The translations under genes were made by a program, and so were the position numbers. Under the pieces are notes generated by a model. It saw only the letters and a program-made list of their open reading frames with translations, did not search any database and had not been told where the DNA came from. Source: Iodobacter ciconiae (GTDB lineage: Bacteria; Pseudomonadota; Gammaproteobacteria; Burkholderiales; Chitinibacteraceae). From it: DNA of 64,000 nucleotides. Shown one piece after another: positions 19,278 to 28,321 of this stretch. The number at the start of each line of letters is the position of its first letter. The first letter of the stretch is position 1. The stretch spans positions 3,658,001-3,722,000 of the forward strand of contig NZ_CP034433.1 in NCBI RefSeq assembly GCF_003952345.1, in the 5' to 3' direction.

Positions 19278-20861
19278 TTATCGTTTTGCAATTAATGCAT
19301 AATCTTGCGGGCCGCAAAGATGGCCATTTACCCGTTCGGTTAATAAATCATTACCTGGCACTTTTGCAGATTCGGGATAAGGATTTAATCTTAAAATTTC
19401 ACAATCTTTAAAGCCATGGTATTCGGCCAGAAACTGCAGGCTAGCCGGGGTAACAGGATTTTTATGGCTAAAATCATGGTAAAAGGTATGGCTGCCAACC
19501 AAGATGTTTTCCGGATTGGGCGTTTCTAGTATTAATACACCACCCGGTAATAAGGTTCTATAGGCATTTTTTAATATATTAAATAAGACATCAAAGGAAA
19601 GATGCTCTATCACATGAAATGAGCTGATTGCGCCTAATGATTGATCCGGCAAGCCAATTAAATAATTCAAGGCATCTGCATGCACTACACTCAGGCCTAT
19701 TGCCCGGCAATGATGTATCATTTCTTCGCTTTGATCTACACCCTGGGCTTTTAAACCTTTATCGGAAATAAGTTTGAGCCATTCCCCTCTGCCCATTCCG
19801 ATATCAAGTAAAGTAGCCTGGCTGGATTCTAGAAATGTTTCAATATATGGGGTGTATTTTTCCAGCCTGGATTTTATTTCATGTTCCGAGCCTCTGAATT
19901 TTGCTTCAAAGGCTAAATAATAGCTATCAATTTCTGAATCAAATGAAGCACTGGCTGTGTTCAATCGAGCTGCGGTATGTTCTGTGCTGTTTGTATTTTC
20001 ATGGTGTTTAAGAATACGCTCGATCAGGTAGAGTGAAGCCTGGCCATTGAGTATACTGGTATTAGCCATAAATGCTAATTTTTCTTCATTTTTACAGAGC
20101 AGCTGATTAATTATAATATTGTTTTTTTCCAGTGTTTTATTAAGTAATTCTGTATTTTCTTTAAACTGATCCTGTATCAGCAAGGCATTGCTGGCTATAG
20201 TTTCATTCAATATTTTTTGCTGAATATCAAACTGGTTGTTTTTCTGATCAATCGCTTTTGTAATGTTTGATGTTATATCATGATAAGTGGTTTCTATTTG
20301 ACTGATGAATTTACGTTGCTGAAGGTTAAATGCAGACCGTGTTTTCTCCTGGCTTATTTCTATATCATAGTTTTGCTTGGATATCGTTGCATTACGCTGA
20401 ATATATTTTGTATTAAAGGTGCTTAATTTTATTAGGCTATCATGCAGGCGACCAACCAGCCCCGCTCCTTTTCTGCCGCGCCACAGAGAAAGTATTTTAT
20501 TTTCCAGAATAATCAGACACCGATCTATTTTATTAATTTTTATCTGGCATCTGGATTCTGCTGATTCTGTGCTTGATAGCATGTGTAATGCAAATTTTCG
20601 CAGGCTGATTCTGCCAGAGGTTAATAAATCATGGTAGTGACGTTCTCCTTCATGGTCAGGAGCCCGCCCTAAAATAGCCTGATATGCAAAGAAAATAAAT
20701 AAATATGGGTTACGGATAGCAACTAGCTCCCGAAGTGAATCGGGTTGCCATAACAGAGTATATTGTGTGTTTTCAGCTTCTATTTTATAAGCGGGTGCAG
20801 ATCTATCCTGGCTATGTGCATAAGTTTGAACACAATTAATAATATCATCTAATGTTTTCAT
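19278..20861 (-). CDS. DUF4214 / coiled-coil / SAM-dependent methyltransferase, possible chain terminator
   Basis: 527 residues from ATG 20861, chosen because it overlaps the Wzt stop by 4 bp (ATGA); a longer form would start inside Wzt. A DUF4214-type segment (FIFFAYQAILGRAPDHEGERHY, about residues 47-68) is followed by a long helical region rich in Q, N, K and I (about 130-300), then a class I methyltransferase domain (LLDIGMGRGEWLKLISDKGLKA, HVIEHLSFDVLFNILKN, LPGGVLILETPNPEN). Methyltransferases with coiled coils next to Wzt genes cap O-polysaccharide chains (WbdD model), so a chain-length role is inferred. The methyl acceptor is not visible. Confidence 0.8.
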   Translation of the reverse strand: MKTLDDIINCVQTYAHSQDRSAPAYKIEAENTQYTLLWQPDSLRELVAIRNPYLFIFFAYQAILGRAPDHEGERHYHDLLTSGRISLRKFALHMLSSTESAESRCQIKINKIDRCLIILENKILSLWRGRKGAGLVGRLHDSLIKLSTFNTKYIQRNATISKQNYDIEISQEKTRSAFNLQQRKFISQIETTYHDITSNITKAIDQKNNQFDIQQKILNETIASNALLIQDQFKENTELLNKTLEKNNIIINQLLCKNEEKLAFMANTSILNGQASLYLIERILKHHENTNSTEHTAARLNTASASFDSEIDSYYLAFEAKFRGSEHEIKSRLEKYTPYIETFLESSQATLLDIGMGRGEWLKLISDKGLKAQGVDQSEEMIHHCRAIGLSVVHADALNYLIGLPDQSLGAISSFHVIEHLSFDVLFNILKNAYRTLLPGGVLILETPNPENILVGSHTFYHDFSHKNPVTPASLQFLAEYHGFKDCEILRLNPYPESAKVPGNDLLTERVNGHLCGPQDYALIAKR

Positions 20862-22045
20862 ATTAACTCGCAATATTGAGTATCCAGCCGGACCACACCG
20901 GCAAATATTTGCTCGGAAATAACCGTAATTGTGGCGGCATGATCCCACCAGTCATAATTATTGGATAGATGATGATAGGATGAATGAAGTGCAACACTAA
21001 TATTGTAGCTACCCGCAGCAAGCCTGAAATCGGGTAATTCAAAGATTACCTGATATTGGCCTCCCTGCACAAATGGCGGGGTTTTTTGTAATACATAGGT
21101 GTTGGATCCGAACACTTCATTGCCTACACGGTCTTTAATTAAAAAGCCGATAGTTAAATCTGGTATTTTTTTGATAACTTTATAACTGACACGTAGTTTT
21201 ATTTTGCTGCCGGATAAAACAACTTGTGCAGGCTCATTTTCATTAAAGATATCTACAGCTGTTAATTTAGCTTCTCCGCTTCCGGATCTCACACCCTCAT
21301 CAATGCTGATTTTATTGTTTTCTGCCCTGGCAATCAGTGCATTATAGTAATCAAGAATAGCGGCAGGGTGATCATCTGCCAGCATAATTCCTTTATCAAT
21401 TAATATAGCCCGCTCGCACAATGTTTTAATGGCCAGCGGATCATGCGAAACAAATAATAAGGAGGTGCCTGATTTTTGAAATTGTTTAATACGGTCAAAA
21501 CATTTGTGCTGGAAATACGCGTCTCCAACCGATAGTGCTTCATCTACAATTAATATTGCTGGCCTTAGTGCTGTTGCAACACTGAATGCCAAACGCATCT
21601 GCATTCCGCTGGAATATTTTTTTAATGGTATATCTATATATTCACTTAACTCGGAGAAATTAATAATTTCTTCCATTCTTATTTCTATTTCATGACGGCT
21701 CATTCCGAGTAACTGGCCGGAAATATATACATTCTCTCTGCCGCTTAATTCTTCATGAAAGCCAATACCTAGTTCCAGAAGGGCACCAATCCGGCCATTT
21801 ACTATAATTTCTCCTTCTGTCGGGTGTAATGTCTGGCAGATGATTTTGAGTAATGTACTTTTTCCAGAGCCATTTCTGCCAATGATTGCAACAGATTCAC
21901 CAGGATCGATAGAAAATGTGATGTTTTTTAGTGTCCATTTTTGGATAGAGTGGCTATCTATTCCAAATAATGAGGCTAGCTTATGCCGCCGTGAAGGATA
22001 AATGCGAAAGCATTTGGACAGGTTATTGACTTTAATAAGTGCCAT
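20858..22045 (-). CDS. wzt: polysaccharide ABC transporter ATP-binding protein with C-terminal domain
   Basis: 395 residues. The ATPase domain (1-about 235) has Walker A GRNGSGKSTLL, the signature YSSGMQMRLAF, Walker B ILIVDEALSVGD and the H-loop LLFVSHDP. A beta-rich C-terminal domain (about 255-395, with FEL PDFRLAAGSYNISVALHS-type strands) matches Wzt C-terminal domains that recognise the terminal modification of the finished polysaccharide before export. That domain, together with the methyltransferase translated right after it, supports export of a capped O-polysaccharide. The Wzm gene is 2 bp upstream. Energises transport at the inner membrane. Confidence 0.93.
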   Translation of the reverse strand: MALIKVNNLSKCFRIYPSRRHKLASLFGIDSHSIQKWTLKNITFSIDPGESVAIIGRNGSGKSTLLKIICQTLHPTEGEIIVNGRIGALLELGIGFHEELSGRENVYISGQLLGMSRHEIEIRMEEIINFSELSEYIDIPLKKYSSGMQMRLAFSVATALRPAILIVDEALSVGDAYFQHKCFDRIKQFQKSGTSLLFVSHDPLAIKTLCERAILIDKGIMLADDHPAAILDYYNALIARAENNKISIDEGVRSGSGEAKLTAVDIFNENEPAQVVLSGSKIKLRVSYKVIKKIPDLTIGFLIKDRVGNEVFGSNTYVLQKTPPFVQGGQYQVIFELPDFRLAAGSYNISVALHSSYHHLSNNYDWWDHAATITVISEQIFAGVVRLDTQYCELI

Positions 22046-22047
22046 GC

Positions 22048-22836
22048 TTATAAATCATCCATTATTCTTTGTATATTTTTTGAATACAAAGAATAGAATA
22101 TTAAAAATAAGGCAATAGATAATAGGAATGCATTTAGCAGCCAGTTCCAAGCGACAGGCCAATCTAATACAATCTGTTGCCCCAGCTGTGATATCCAGTA
22201 GACGGGGTTGAGGTAGATATACCGGGCTGCCCAGTCAGGTAAAATTTGCGGGGCATAAACAATAGGAGTTGCCCAAAATAGTATTTGCATAAAGGCATCA
22301 ACAAATTGCCCAACATCTCTTACATAGGCATGGGCAAGTGCAAGCAGGCCTGCAATACTGAATGCAAATAGGGTAATAACTAATATTTGTAATAGATAAA
22401 CCGCCAGTATTTGCAGGCTGAACAGATTGAGTAATATTAGAAATATAAAATAAAACCCTGCCAGAATCAGGCTATTGACCAGGGCAATAGTGACTACAGA
22501 GATCAGTGGAATAATTTTTGATATATTATTTTTTCTAAGCAAACCTGCATTTTCAACCAGAAATAATTTGCCTCTGTTTACGACTTCTGAAAAATATTGC
22601 CATACCAGCATGCCACTGGTCAGATATATGGTATATGCGTAATGGCTGCTCACACCTGGCAATCTGGATTTCATTAGATCTGCAAAAACCAGGCTGTAGG
22701 TCAATATCATTAATACAGGTGCAAAAAAAAGCCAGAATATACCCAGTATAGATCCACTGTATCTGGATTTAATTTCCCGGCTGACCATTGCATGTAAAAG
22801 CCAGCGGCTGGCAAAAATTCTTTTAATGATTTCCAA
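22048..22836 (-). CDS. wzm: polysaccharide ABC transporter permease
   Basis: 262 residues from a TTG at 22836. This start is preferred because GGGGAG at 22843-22848 sits 6 bases before it and the family begins just before the segment SREIKSRYSGSILGIFW. An ATG at 22905 would add 23 residues and run deep into the upstream gene. Six membrane helices are apparent, and the LMKSRLPGVSSHYAYTIYLTSGMLVWQYFSE segment is typical ABC-2 type. It pairs with the adjacent Wzt to export polysaccharide across the inner membrane. It overlaps the VanZ-like gene by 14 bp. Confidence 0.92.
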   Translation of the reverse strand: MEIIKRIFASRWLLHAMVSREIKSRYSGSILGIFWLFFAPVLMILTYSLVFADLMKSRLPGVSSHYAYTIYLTSGMLVWQYFSEVVNRGKLFLVENAGLLRKNNISKIIPLISVVTIALVNSLILAGFYFIFLILLNLFSLQILAVYLLQILVITLFAFSIAGLLALAHAYVRDVGQFVDAFMQILFWATPIVYAPQILPDWAARYIYLNPVYWISQLGQQIVLDWPVAWNWLLNAFLLSIALFLIFYSLYSKNIQRIMDDL

Positions 22837-23155
22837 AAAATACTCCCCAAAGATGAACGAGCAGGATTGAAGAGATAATCCCTGAGGTATTGGCCAATTG
22901 ATCATAAATGCAGCATTTTCTGCCAGCTAATGGCTGAATAATCTCGATACTGCCCCCCATTAAAAATAGAAATATAAAAATATTAATGCTGCTGGCGTAT
23001 GGTGTTAGTAAAATACTGAGAATAAAATATGCAAAAAAGTGAATGATTTTGTCATTGTTTATGGGGATGTATTTTTGAAGGTTATAAAAAGACCCTGCAA
23101 CAATAAGCAGAATAATGCTTGTAATCAGCGCTGTATTTAATAGTGATTGGCCCAT
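22823..23155 (-). CDS. VanZ-like small membrane protein
   Basis: 110 residues with about four short hydrophobic segments. NNDKIIHFFAYFILSILLTPY and the C-terminal GGSIEIIQPLAGRKCCIYDQLANTSGIISS are the hallmark of the VanZ-like family (H-x-x-x-Y-F and E-x-x-Q...D-x-x-A-N). The molecular function of these proteins is not settled; some affect glycopeptide resistance. It overlaps both neighbours (the GT4 stop by about 19 bp and the Wzm start by 14 bp), so it is clearly an operon member. A part in polysaccharide lipid handling is only a guess. Confidence 0.75.
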   Translation of the reverse strand: MGQSLLNTALITSIILLIVAGSFYNLQKYIPINNDKIIHFFAYFILSILLTPYASSINIFIFLFLMGGSIEIIQPLAGRKCCIYDQLANTSGIISSILLVHLWGVFFGNH

Positions 23156-24270
23156 ACATCTCTATAGGTGTTTAGTGTTCTGGATGCACATCGATCCCAG
23201 GTGAAATAACTCGATCTGATTAAGCCTTCTGTAATATGATCACAGGCACATTCCGGGGCAATAGCGATATTGCTCATATGTTCTGCCATGCCTTCTATAT
23301 CCCCTTTATGAAAATAAAAAGGTGCGGCGCCGCCGATTTCCTGAATAGCCCCGCCAGAGGTGGTAATAACCGGGGTGCCTACCGTCATTGCTTCTAATAC
23401 CGGCAAGCCGAATCCTTCATAGGCTGAGGGATATACCATACAGCGCGCGCCAGCTAACAGGGCTGGCAAATCTTTTTCTGTTACATATTGCAGCCAGCGT
23501 ACATTTTTACTGTGTTTAATTCTGTCTAGTATATCTTCGCATTTCCAGCCTACTCCTCCTACAATAATTAAGGGCAGAGATGTTTTTTTATTTTGTGCCA
23601 GCATTTGGTAGGCGATGAGTAAATCTTCTATTTTTTTTCTGGGTTCGATTGTTCCCAGAAATAAAAAATATTCTTTATTGAAAAGATTATATTTATCCAG
23701 AATATTTTTATTACAAGATTCTGGTGAATACCTTGTGTGATCCACTCCATTGTAAGTAATATGCAGTTTATTACTGACTTCCGGCATCCAGCGGGTGAGT
23801 TCTTTTTTTACAGATTTAGAAACCACAAAAATAGCATCTGCTTTTTCCAGGGTAAGTGGTAAGTGTTCGCTTAAAAAACGCACTCTTTCAACCGGGTGCC
23901 ATTCTGGATTAATAATATGAGACAAATCGTGTACTGTGACTAGATAGGGGTATTGCAATACGGTTGGAATATAATTAGGTTCATGATAAATATAATTTTT
24001 GGCCCTGACGATATGTCTGCCATGGCTGATGTGATATTTTTTTCTGAGATAGGATTTAAGTGCAGGAAAGCGATTAACCATGTTTCTGATTTTTGAAAGC
24101 AAAAATTCATTATTTGTTTTTTTACTAACACGCCCAAATTGGTAGTAATCCAGGTCAACGTCTGTATCAAATTGCTGCATAGCCCTGGATAAGCTGGTTG
24201 CATAGCGCCCTATTCCTGTTAGGGGGGGGATCATGCCCTGGGCTGAAAATAGGATATTCATCTTTTCCAT
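23137..24270 (-). CDS. GT4 glycosyltransferase (mannosyltransferase-like)
   Basis: 377 residues (an in-frame ATG at 24261 is an equally possible start). The acceptor side reads NILFSAQGMIPPLTGIGRYATSLSRAM. The donor side has FLFLGTIEPRKKIEDLLIAYQ and CMVYPSAYEGFGLPVLEAMTVGTPVITTSGGAIQEIGG, a very regular GT4 pattern close to WbdA/WbdB-type mannosyltransferases. Second gene of the minus-strand operon. The real sugar is unknown; mannose is suggested by the family only. Confidence 0.85.
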   Translation of the reverse strand: MEKMNILFSAQGMIPPLTGIGRYATSLSRAMQQFDTDVDLDYYQFGRVSKKTNNEFLLSKIRNMVNRFPALKSYLRKKYHISHGRHIVRAKNYIYHEPNYIPTVLQYPYLVTVHDLSHIINPEWHPVERVRFLSEHLPLTLEKADAIFVVSKSVKKELTRWMPEVSNKLHITYNGVDHTRYSPESCNKNILDKYNLFNKEYFLFLGTIEPRKKIEDLLIAYQMLAQNKKTSLPLIIVGGVGWKCEDILDRIKHSKNVRWLQYVTEKDLPALLAGARCMVYPSAYEGFGLPVLEAMTVGTPVITTSGGAIQEIGGAAPFYFHKGDIEGMAEHMSNIAIAPECACDHITEGLIRSSYFTWDRCASRTLNTYRDVWANHY

Positions 24271-24327
24271 TTTTTATCTTTATAAATAGATGATGTTGTT
24301 TGATTTAGAATGGATTCAGATTTTTGA

Positions 24328-25554
24328 TTAGTTTGTGCTTTCTTTTTGCTTTATTTTCCCGGTTTTCAGTACCGGCTCACTTCTGAACAACACCTCAACA
24401 ATATCTGCTCCAAATAATTCAACTTTATTTTTCACAAATACAGGCATTTTTTCTTTGTACATTCTGATTGTTTTACTTACCATTTTTTCGGCGGTCAGTT
24501 CCTGCTCAAACCGGTTGCGTGCATAAAGTGCCATTTGTTGTCTTAGTGCATCATTTTCACATAATTTATTAATCGCCTGAGCCAGGGCCAAGGGATCTGA
24601 CGGGGGAACGAGCAGCCCTGATTTTTCATGCTCATTTACCCAGGAAACACCTGAACCGGAAATATCACAGGATATAATCGGCTTTGAAAAACTCATTGCT
24701 TCTACTTGTACGATGCCATAGGCTTCCGAGCGATAAACAGAAGGCAGGCAGAAAACATCGCAAGCTGCATAATAGGAGGCTAATTGCTGGTCTGGTATTG
24801 TTCCGATTATTTTTATTTTAGATTCTAATTTTAATTTTTTTATCTGGGGGAGAAATACCTCAACTCCTGGCCCGCCAATTAAAACTACAATATCATCATT
24901 AATATATTTACAGGCTTCGATCAGGTAGCGAATGCCTTTGTATGCCGCCGACCTTCCTATTGATAAAACTATTTTTTTGTTTTTATTTTCTAATCTGATA
25001 TTTTTAACGAATACCCCGGATGAATGTTTACTCCGGTCTGCCACTCCAATAGGAATGATAGATACTTTGTTCATATTGGGTATCAGCCATTTTGATGAGT
25101 CAGCATATTGCTGTGATGTAGCCACAATGCCATCAGCGCGGTTGATTAGCCATTTCAGCCAGGGGGCATATAGTTTTAACATATGTTTCTGTTTAACAAT
25201 ATCACTATGCCAATGCAGATAAACTTTACAATCAGGTCTAATTAGCCAGATCGCTAGATTGGCCATTGGATTAGGTAAATGGATATGTATTGCATCATAT
25301 TGATGGATGCATTTTTTCAGTTCGCTGATCAGTTTCAGCGAGACAGAGGTTGAATTTATAACCGCTAATGTACCTGCTCTGATTACCTGATAGCCAGAGT
25401 TAATTAAATCAACTTTTGTTTCTGTTCCTTTATTGCTACAGAGTACATCTGTTTTAACACCCTGGTCATTCAAGCCTTCAACTAGGTCAAAGGTGACTGT
25501 TTCTATTCCGCCATACTCTGGCGGGTAAAATTTTCCAAGGTGTATTATTTTCAT
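24328..25554 (-). CDS. GT4 glycosyltransferase
   Basis: 408 residues from ATG 25554; an ATG at 25560 is also in frame but is only about three bases from the GAG ribosome-site core, while 25554 has normal spacing. The N-terminus KIIHLGKFYPPEYGGIETVTFDLVEGL and the donor segments VLSIGRSAAYKGIRYLIEACKYI and VFCLPSVYRSEAYGIVQVEAMSFSKPIISCD define a GT4 enzyme. It is the first gene of the ABC-type polysaccharide operon, and the 340-bp AT-rich region upstream must hold the promoter. Substrate not known. Confidence 0.86.
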   Translation of the reverse strand: MKIIHLGKFYPPEYGGIETVTFDLVEGLNDQGVKTDVLCSNKGTETKVDLINSGYQVIRAGTLAVINSTSVSLKLISELKKCIHQYDAIHIHLPNPMANLAIWLIRPDCKVYLHWHSDIVKQKHMLKLYAPWLKWLINRADGIVATSQQYADSSKWLIPNMNKVSIIPIGVADRSKHSSGVFVKNIRLENKNKKIVLSIGRSAAYKGIRYLIEACKYINDDIVVLIGGPGVEVFLPQIKKLKLESKIKIIGTIPDQQLASYYAACDVFCLPSVYRSEAYGIVQVEAMSFSKPIISCDISGSGVSWVNEHEKSGLLVPPSDPLALAQAINKLCENDALRQQMALYARNRFEQELTAEKMVSKTIRMYKEKMPVFVKNKVELFGADIVEVLFRSEPVLKTGKIKQKESTN

Positions 25555-25560
25555 AAACAT

Positions 25561-25902
25561 AACTCTTATAAGTTTGTTATTTTATTAAAGCTGTGATTTG
25601 TACTCTTTTTTTGAATGGCCAAACAAGGCAGAGTGATTTCTTACAAATGATGGTGCATGGTTTGATCTTATTTTTTTAAGTTGGGCCAGCTTCTGATGTG
25701 GCAATTTTTGTTTTTTTATATTAGTAATCGAATTTAATAATTACAAGAAAATTTCTGCCTCTGTTTATGTGGTGTGCTGTTATTTTTTTGAGCCTTACTA
25801 TTTAATTTTTATCCGCCAGTTTTGCTTACTATTTGTTTTATAAGGTTTTGTGGGGTGTTTTTTTTATATGTATTTTTTTAATTTTTGCTGAGTGCTGTTT
25901 AT
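25561..25902. other. AT-rich intergenic region, probable promoter region of the minus-strand polysaccharide operon
   Basis: 342 bp without a credible gene. It is very AT-rich, with a T8 run at about 25858-25865. It must contain the promoter for the minus-strand glycosyltransferase operon and the end of the Crp-like transcript. I could not pick a convincing -35/-10 pair or a clear terminator. Confidence 0.5.
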
Positions 25903-26586
25903 CTATTCTGTGGCGATTTTGCCTTGCACGATATGTTGTAAGCGTTCAGGCTCACGCACAATCAGTGTTTTTCGGTCTTTTTCTGCGATGCCAGTATTAA
26001 GTAGCTGTCCTATTGCTCTGGATACGGTTTCCCGGCTGCAATTGGTCATGCCGGCAAGTGATTGCTGTGGAGGGAGTTCGATGATTTTTAAATTGCCGGG
26101 TAAGGTGCGTATCAGCGTGGTAAGGACGGTGCAAATTCGTTGATAGGGGTTTTGGATGCTTAGCATGGCGCGGTTTTGTGATGAAAGCCGTACAAGATAG
26201 GCCAGCTTTTTCATTAAGCGTTCGGCCAGAATCGGGTGAGAATAAATAAGCTGCAATGCGGTATGGCGGCTCATGGTCATGAGCTCTGCATCGCCGATCG
26301 AGACGACGCTGGTTGAGCGTGAGCCTCCGTCTATTACTGCCAATTCACCAAAGTATTCGCCCTCATTAATGATGTAGATACAGAGCTCTCTGCCGTCTTC
26401 GGTTACATCGGTAACTTGTAGCCGGCCTTTGATGAGAAAGAATAATTCGTCGCCTAGAGAGCCTTTGGTTATCACTTGCTGGTTGCGAACCGCTGTCCTA
26501 AGCTGAGAATCGGATGCAATGGACGTTAAGATATTTTCCGAAATACCTGAAAAAAACTCCAAAGAGTAAATAGGATGACGTGTCAT
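25903..26586 (-). CDS. Crp/Fnr-family transcriptional regulator
   Basis: About 227 residues from ATG 26586, chosen because GGGAA lies 6 bases upstream; longer frames run into the divergent gene. The cyclic-nucleotide-binding domain shows GSLGDELFFLIKGRLQV and the phosphate-binding cassette GELAVIDGGSRSTSV, which keeps the arginine needed to bind cyclic nucleotide phosphate. No FNR-type cysteine cluster is visible. The C-terminal winged helix has SLAGMTNCSRETVSRAIGQL as the recognition part. It is divergent, by only 41 bp, from a FecR-like gene that precedes an adenylate cyclase gene. Control of that divergent unit by a cyclic nucleotide is a reasonable inference. Confidence 0.88.
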   Translation of the reverse strand: MTRHPIYSLEFFSGISENILTSIASDSQLRTAVRNQQVITKGSLGDELFFLIKGRLQVTDVTEDGRELCIYIINEGEYFGELAVIDGGSRSTSVVSIGDAELMTMSRHTALQLIYSHPILAERLMKKLAYLVRLSSQNRAMLSIQNPYQRICTVLTTLIRTLPGNLKIIELPPQQSLAGMTNCSRETVSRAIGQLLNTGIAEKDRKTLIVREPERLQHIVQGKIATE

Positions 26587-26627
26587 AAGCATTTCCCGAA
26601 GATGATTTGGCCTGAGGAGGGAAGATA

Positions 26628-28049
26628 ATGCTGAAGCGAGTCGCTCAATATTTTTTTTATATCGCTGTTTTTTTATCAGCACCGCATAGTGTTCTAGCAC
26701 AAGATTTGGCAAATATGGGGACAGTTGTCGCAGTTATTGGACAACCGACGCTTCATCGCAATGGCCAGGTGCAGATGATTGCCAAGGGGGATGCCCTGCG
26801 TGAAGGTGATGAATTGCATACTGCTGAGCAAACCAGTGTGTATATCCGTACCTTCGATAAAGGCTTTATTGCTGTCCGGCCTGATAGTGTTTTATTGATC
26901 GAGCAATATCATGCAGGCAGCAGAGGCTCGCAGTTTAAGCTGCAGCTTAAATCCGGCCTGATGCGCTCTGTGACCGGGCAGGAAGTACAAAAAGATAAAG
27001 ATAAGTATCGCTTGAATACGCCTGTTGCAGCTATTGGCTTACGGGGTACGGATTTTGTGGTGTTTACCGATGATCATGCAACCCAGGTGGCGGTGCAGAA
27101 GGGTGGGGTGGTTATTGAGCCTTTTTCTAAAGCCTGCAGCATAGAAATGGGCGGGCCATGCCAGGGTTCTAACTCTCGTGAGTTATTTGCTTCGACAGCT
27201 CATATGCTTGAAGTGATTCGCGGGCAGACGGTAGCGGTGCAAAAAGATTCGTCTCCGGTACTGCAAAAAGAATTATTGAATGAACTACCTAAAGAGGCAT
27301 CCAAAGAACCCCAGAAAGGGGCTCCTAAAGCGGCGGCGCTGGGCGTAGAGCAAACACAGGTGAATACTGCAGATTTAAGTAATGCCAGGGGAGTGGCTAA
27401 TAGTAATAGTGTGATTGATGGCTCTTTAGCCAAATCGGCATCTGTAAAACCGGCTGAAAATACGCTGTTGCCTATTCCTGTACCTATGCCCCCCGATGTA
27501 GATATTCCTCCGCTTGTGCTTATCCCGCCTGCTCTTACCCCGGTTATCCCCAGTATTTATTGGGGGCGTTGGCAAACGCTGGCCAGCTTGCCAGCCACGG
27601 CAAATTTTGGCGATATTTATAAGGATGGGCAGGAGCTTGTTAATGCCGGGGTTTATTACGTTATGTCCCGGGACAGGACAGATGCCCGTTACGGGCCGGA
27701 GCTGGGGGCGGTTAATTTTCAAATGGCCAAGCACGATGGCATTATTGTGAATACGCTCAATGGTGCAGTTTCTGCAACTATGGCGAAAGAGTCTTCATTG
27801 CAGATTAATTTTGCAGCACAAACGTTTAATACACATCTTTTATTAGCGGCTCCCGGCAGAGATATTTCGCTTAACGTAAAAGGAGCCGTGGAATCTGATG
27901 GTCATTTTTTAAATGGTGCAGTGAGTGAGGCCCAGCTGCGCGGGGTTGTATCCGGTAAGGATGCAGGTGAAGCGGGCTATATTTATTATTTGCCTACAAA
28001 TAATAACGAGATCTTGAGCGGGGGGACTTATTGGTTACGTAAAAAATAA
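26628..28049 (+). CDS. FecR-domain periplasmic protein
   Basis: 473 residues with a clear signal peptide (about 1-25, ending SAPHSVLAQ). A FecR domain follows at about 50-165: REGDELHTAEQTSVYIRTFDKGFIAVRPDS, LKSGLMRSVTG and the hallmark NTPVAAIGLRGTDFVV. A Pro/Ala/Lys-rich linker (about 200-300) leads to a beta-rich C-terminal domain that I do not recognise. The start is set by a strong GAGGAGGGA at 26614-26622. It precedes a CHASE2-cyclase gene and a TPR/beta-barrel gene and is divergent from a Crp-like gene. It is not near a siderophore receptor, so an iron role is unlikely; periplasmic sensing is a better guess. Confidence 0.85.
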   Translation: MLKRVAQYFFYIAVFLSAPHSVLAQDLANMGTVVAVIGQPTLHRNGQVQMIAKGDALREGDELHTAEQTSVYIRTFDKGFIAVRPDSVLLIEQYHAGSRGSQFKLQLKSGLMRSVTGQEVQKDKDKYRLNTPVAAIGLRGTDFVVFTDDHATQVAVQKGGVVIEPFSKACSIEMGGPCQGSNSRELFASTAHMLEVIRGQTVAVQKDSSPVLQKELLNELPKEASKEPQKGAPKAAALGVEQTQVNTADLSNARGVANSNSVIDGSLAKSASVKPAENTLLPIPVPMPPDVDIPPLVLIPPALTPVIPSIYWGRWQTLASLPATANFGDIYKDGQELVNAGVYYVMSRDRTDARYGPELGAVNFQMAKHDGIIVNTLNGAVSATMAKESSLQINFAAQTFNTHLLLAAPGRDISLNVKGAVESDGHFLNGAVSEAQLRGVVSGKDAGEAGYIYYLPTNNNEILSGGTYWLRKK

Positions 28050-28321
28050 TGACGGTGTTTAATCAGGTTGTTATGATATTCTGATTAAATATTGATTGCC
28101 CGGTGTTTAATAAAAATATTGGTTTTTAGTCTTTGAATTAATAAAAAATAGATCAGCAGTTTTTTAGATGTAAGCTGACATTTTTTTGTGGTTGTCATCA
28201 ATAATCTGAATAAAATTAATCTATTTTTTATTGGTTTTATGAGTTAATAAAATAATGGCTGGCAGATTGTTATTTTTTTATATGCTCTCCCTTCTGTTTA
28301 ATGATTTTTTATCGGCTCTGC

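Noticed and set aside
26628..28049. Reading the FecR-domain gene as part of an iron-uptake (FecI/FecR) system
   Set aside because: No ECF sigma factor or TonB receptor is adjacent; the protein has a cleavable signal peptide rather than the FecR cytoplasmic tail, and the neighbours are a cyclase and a beta-barrel protein.
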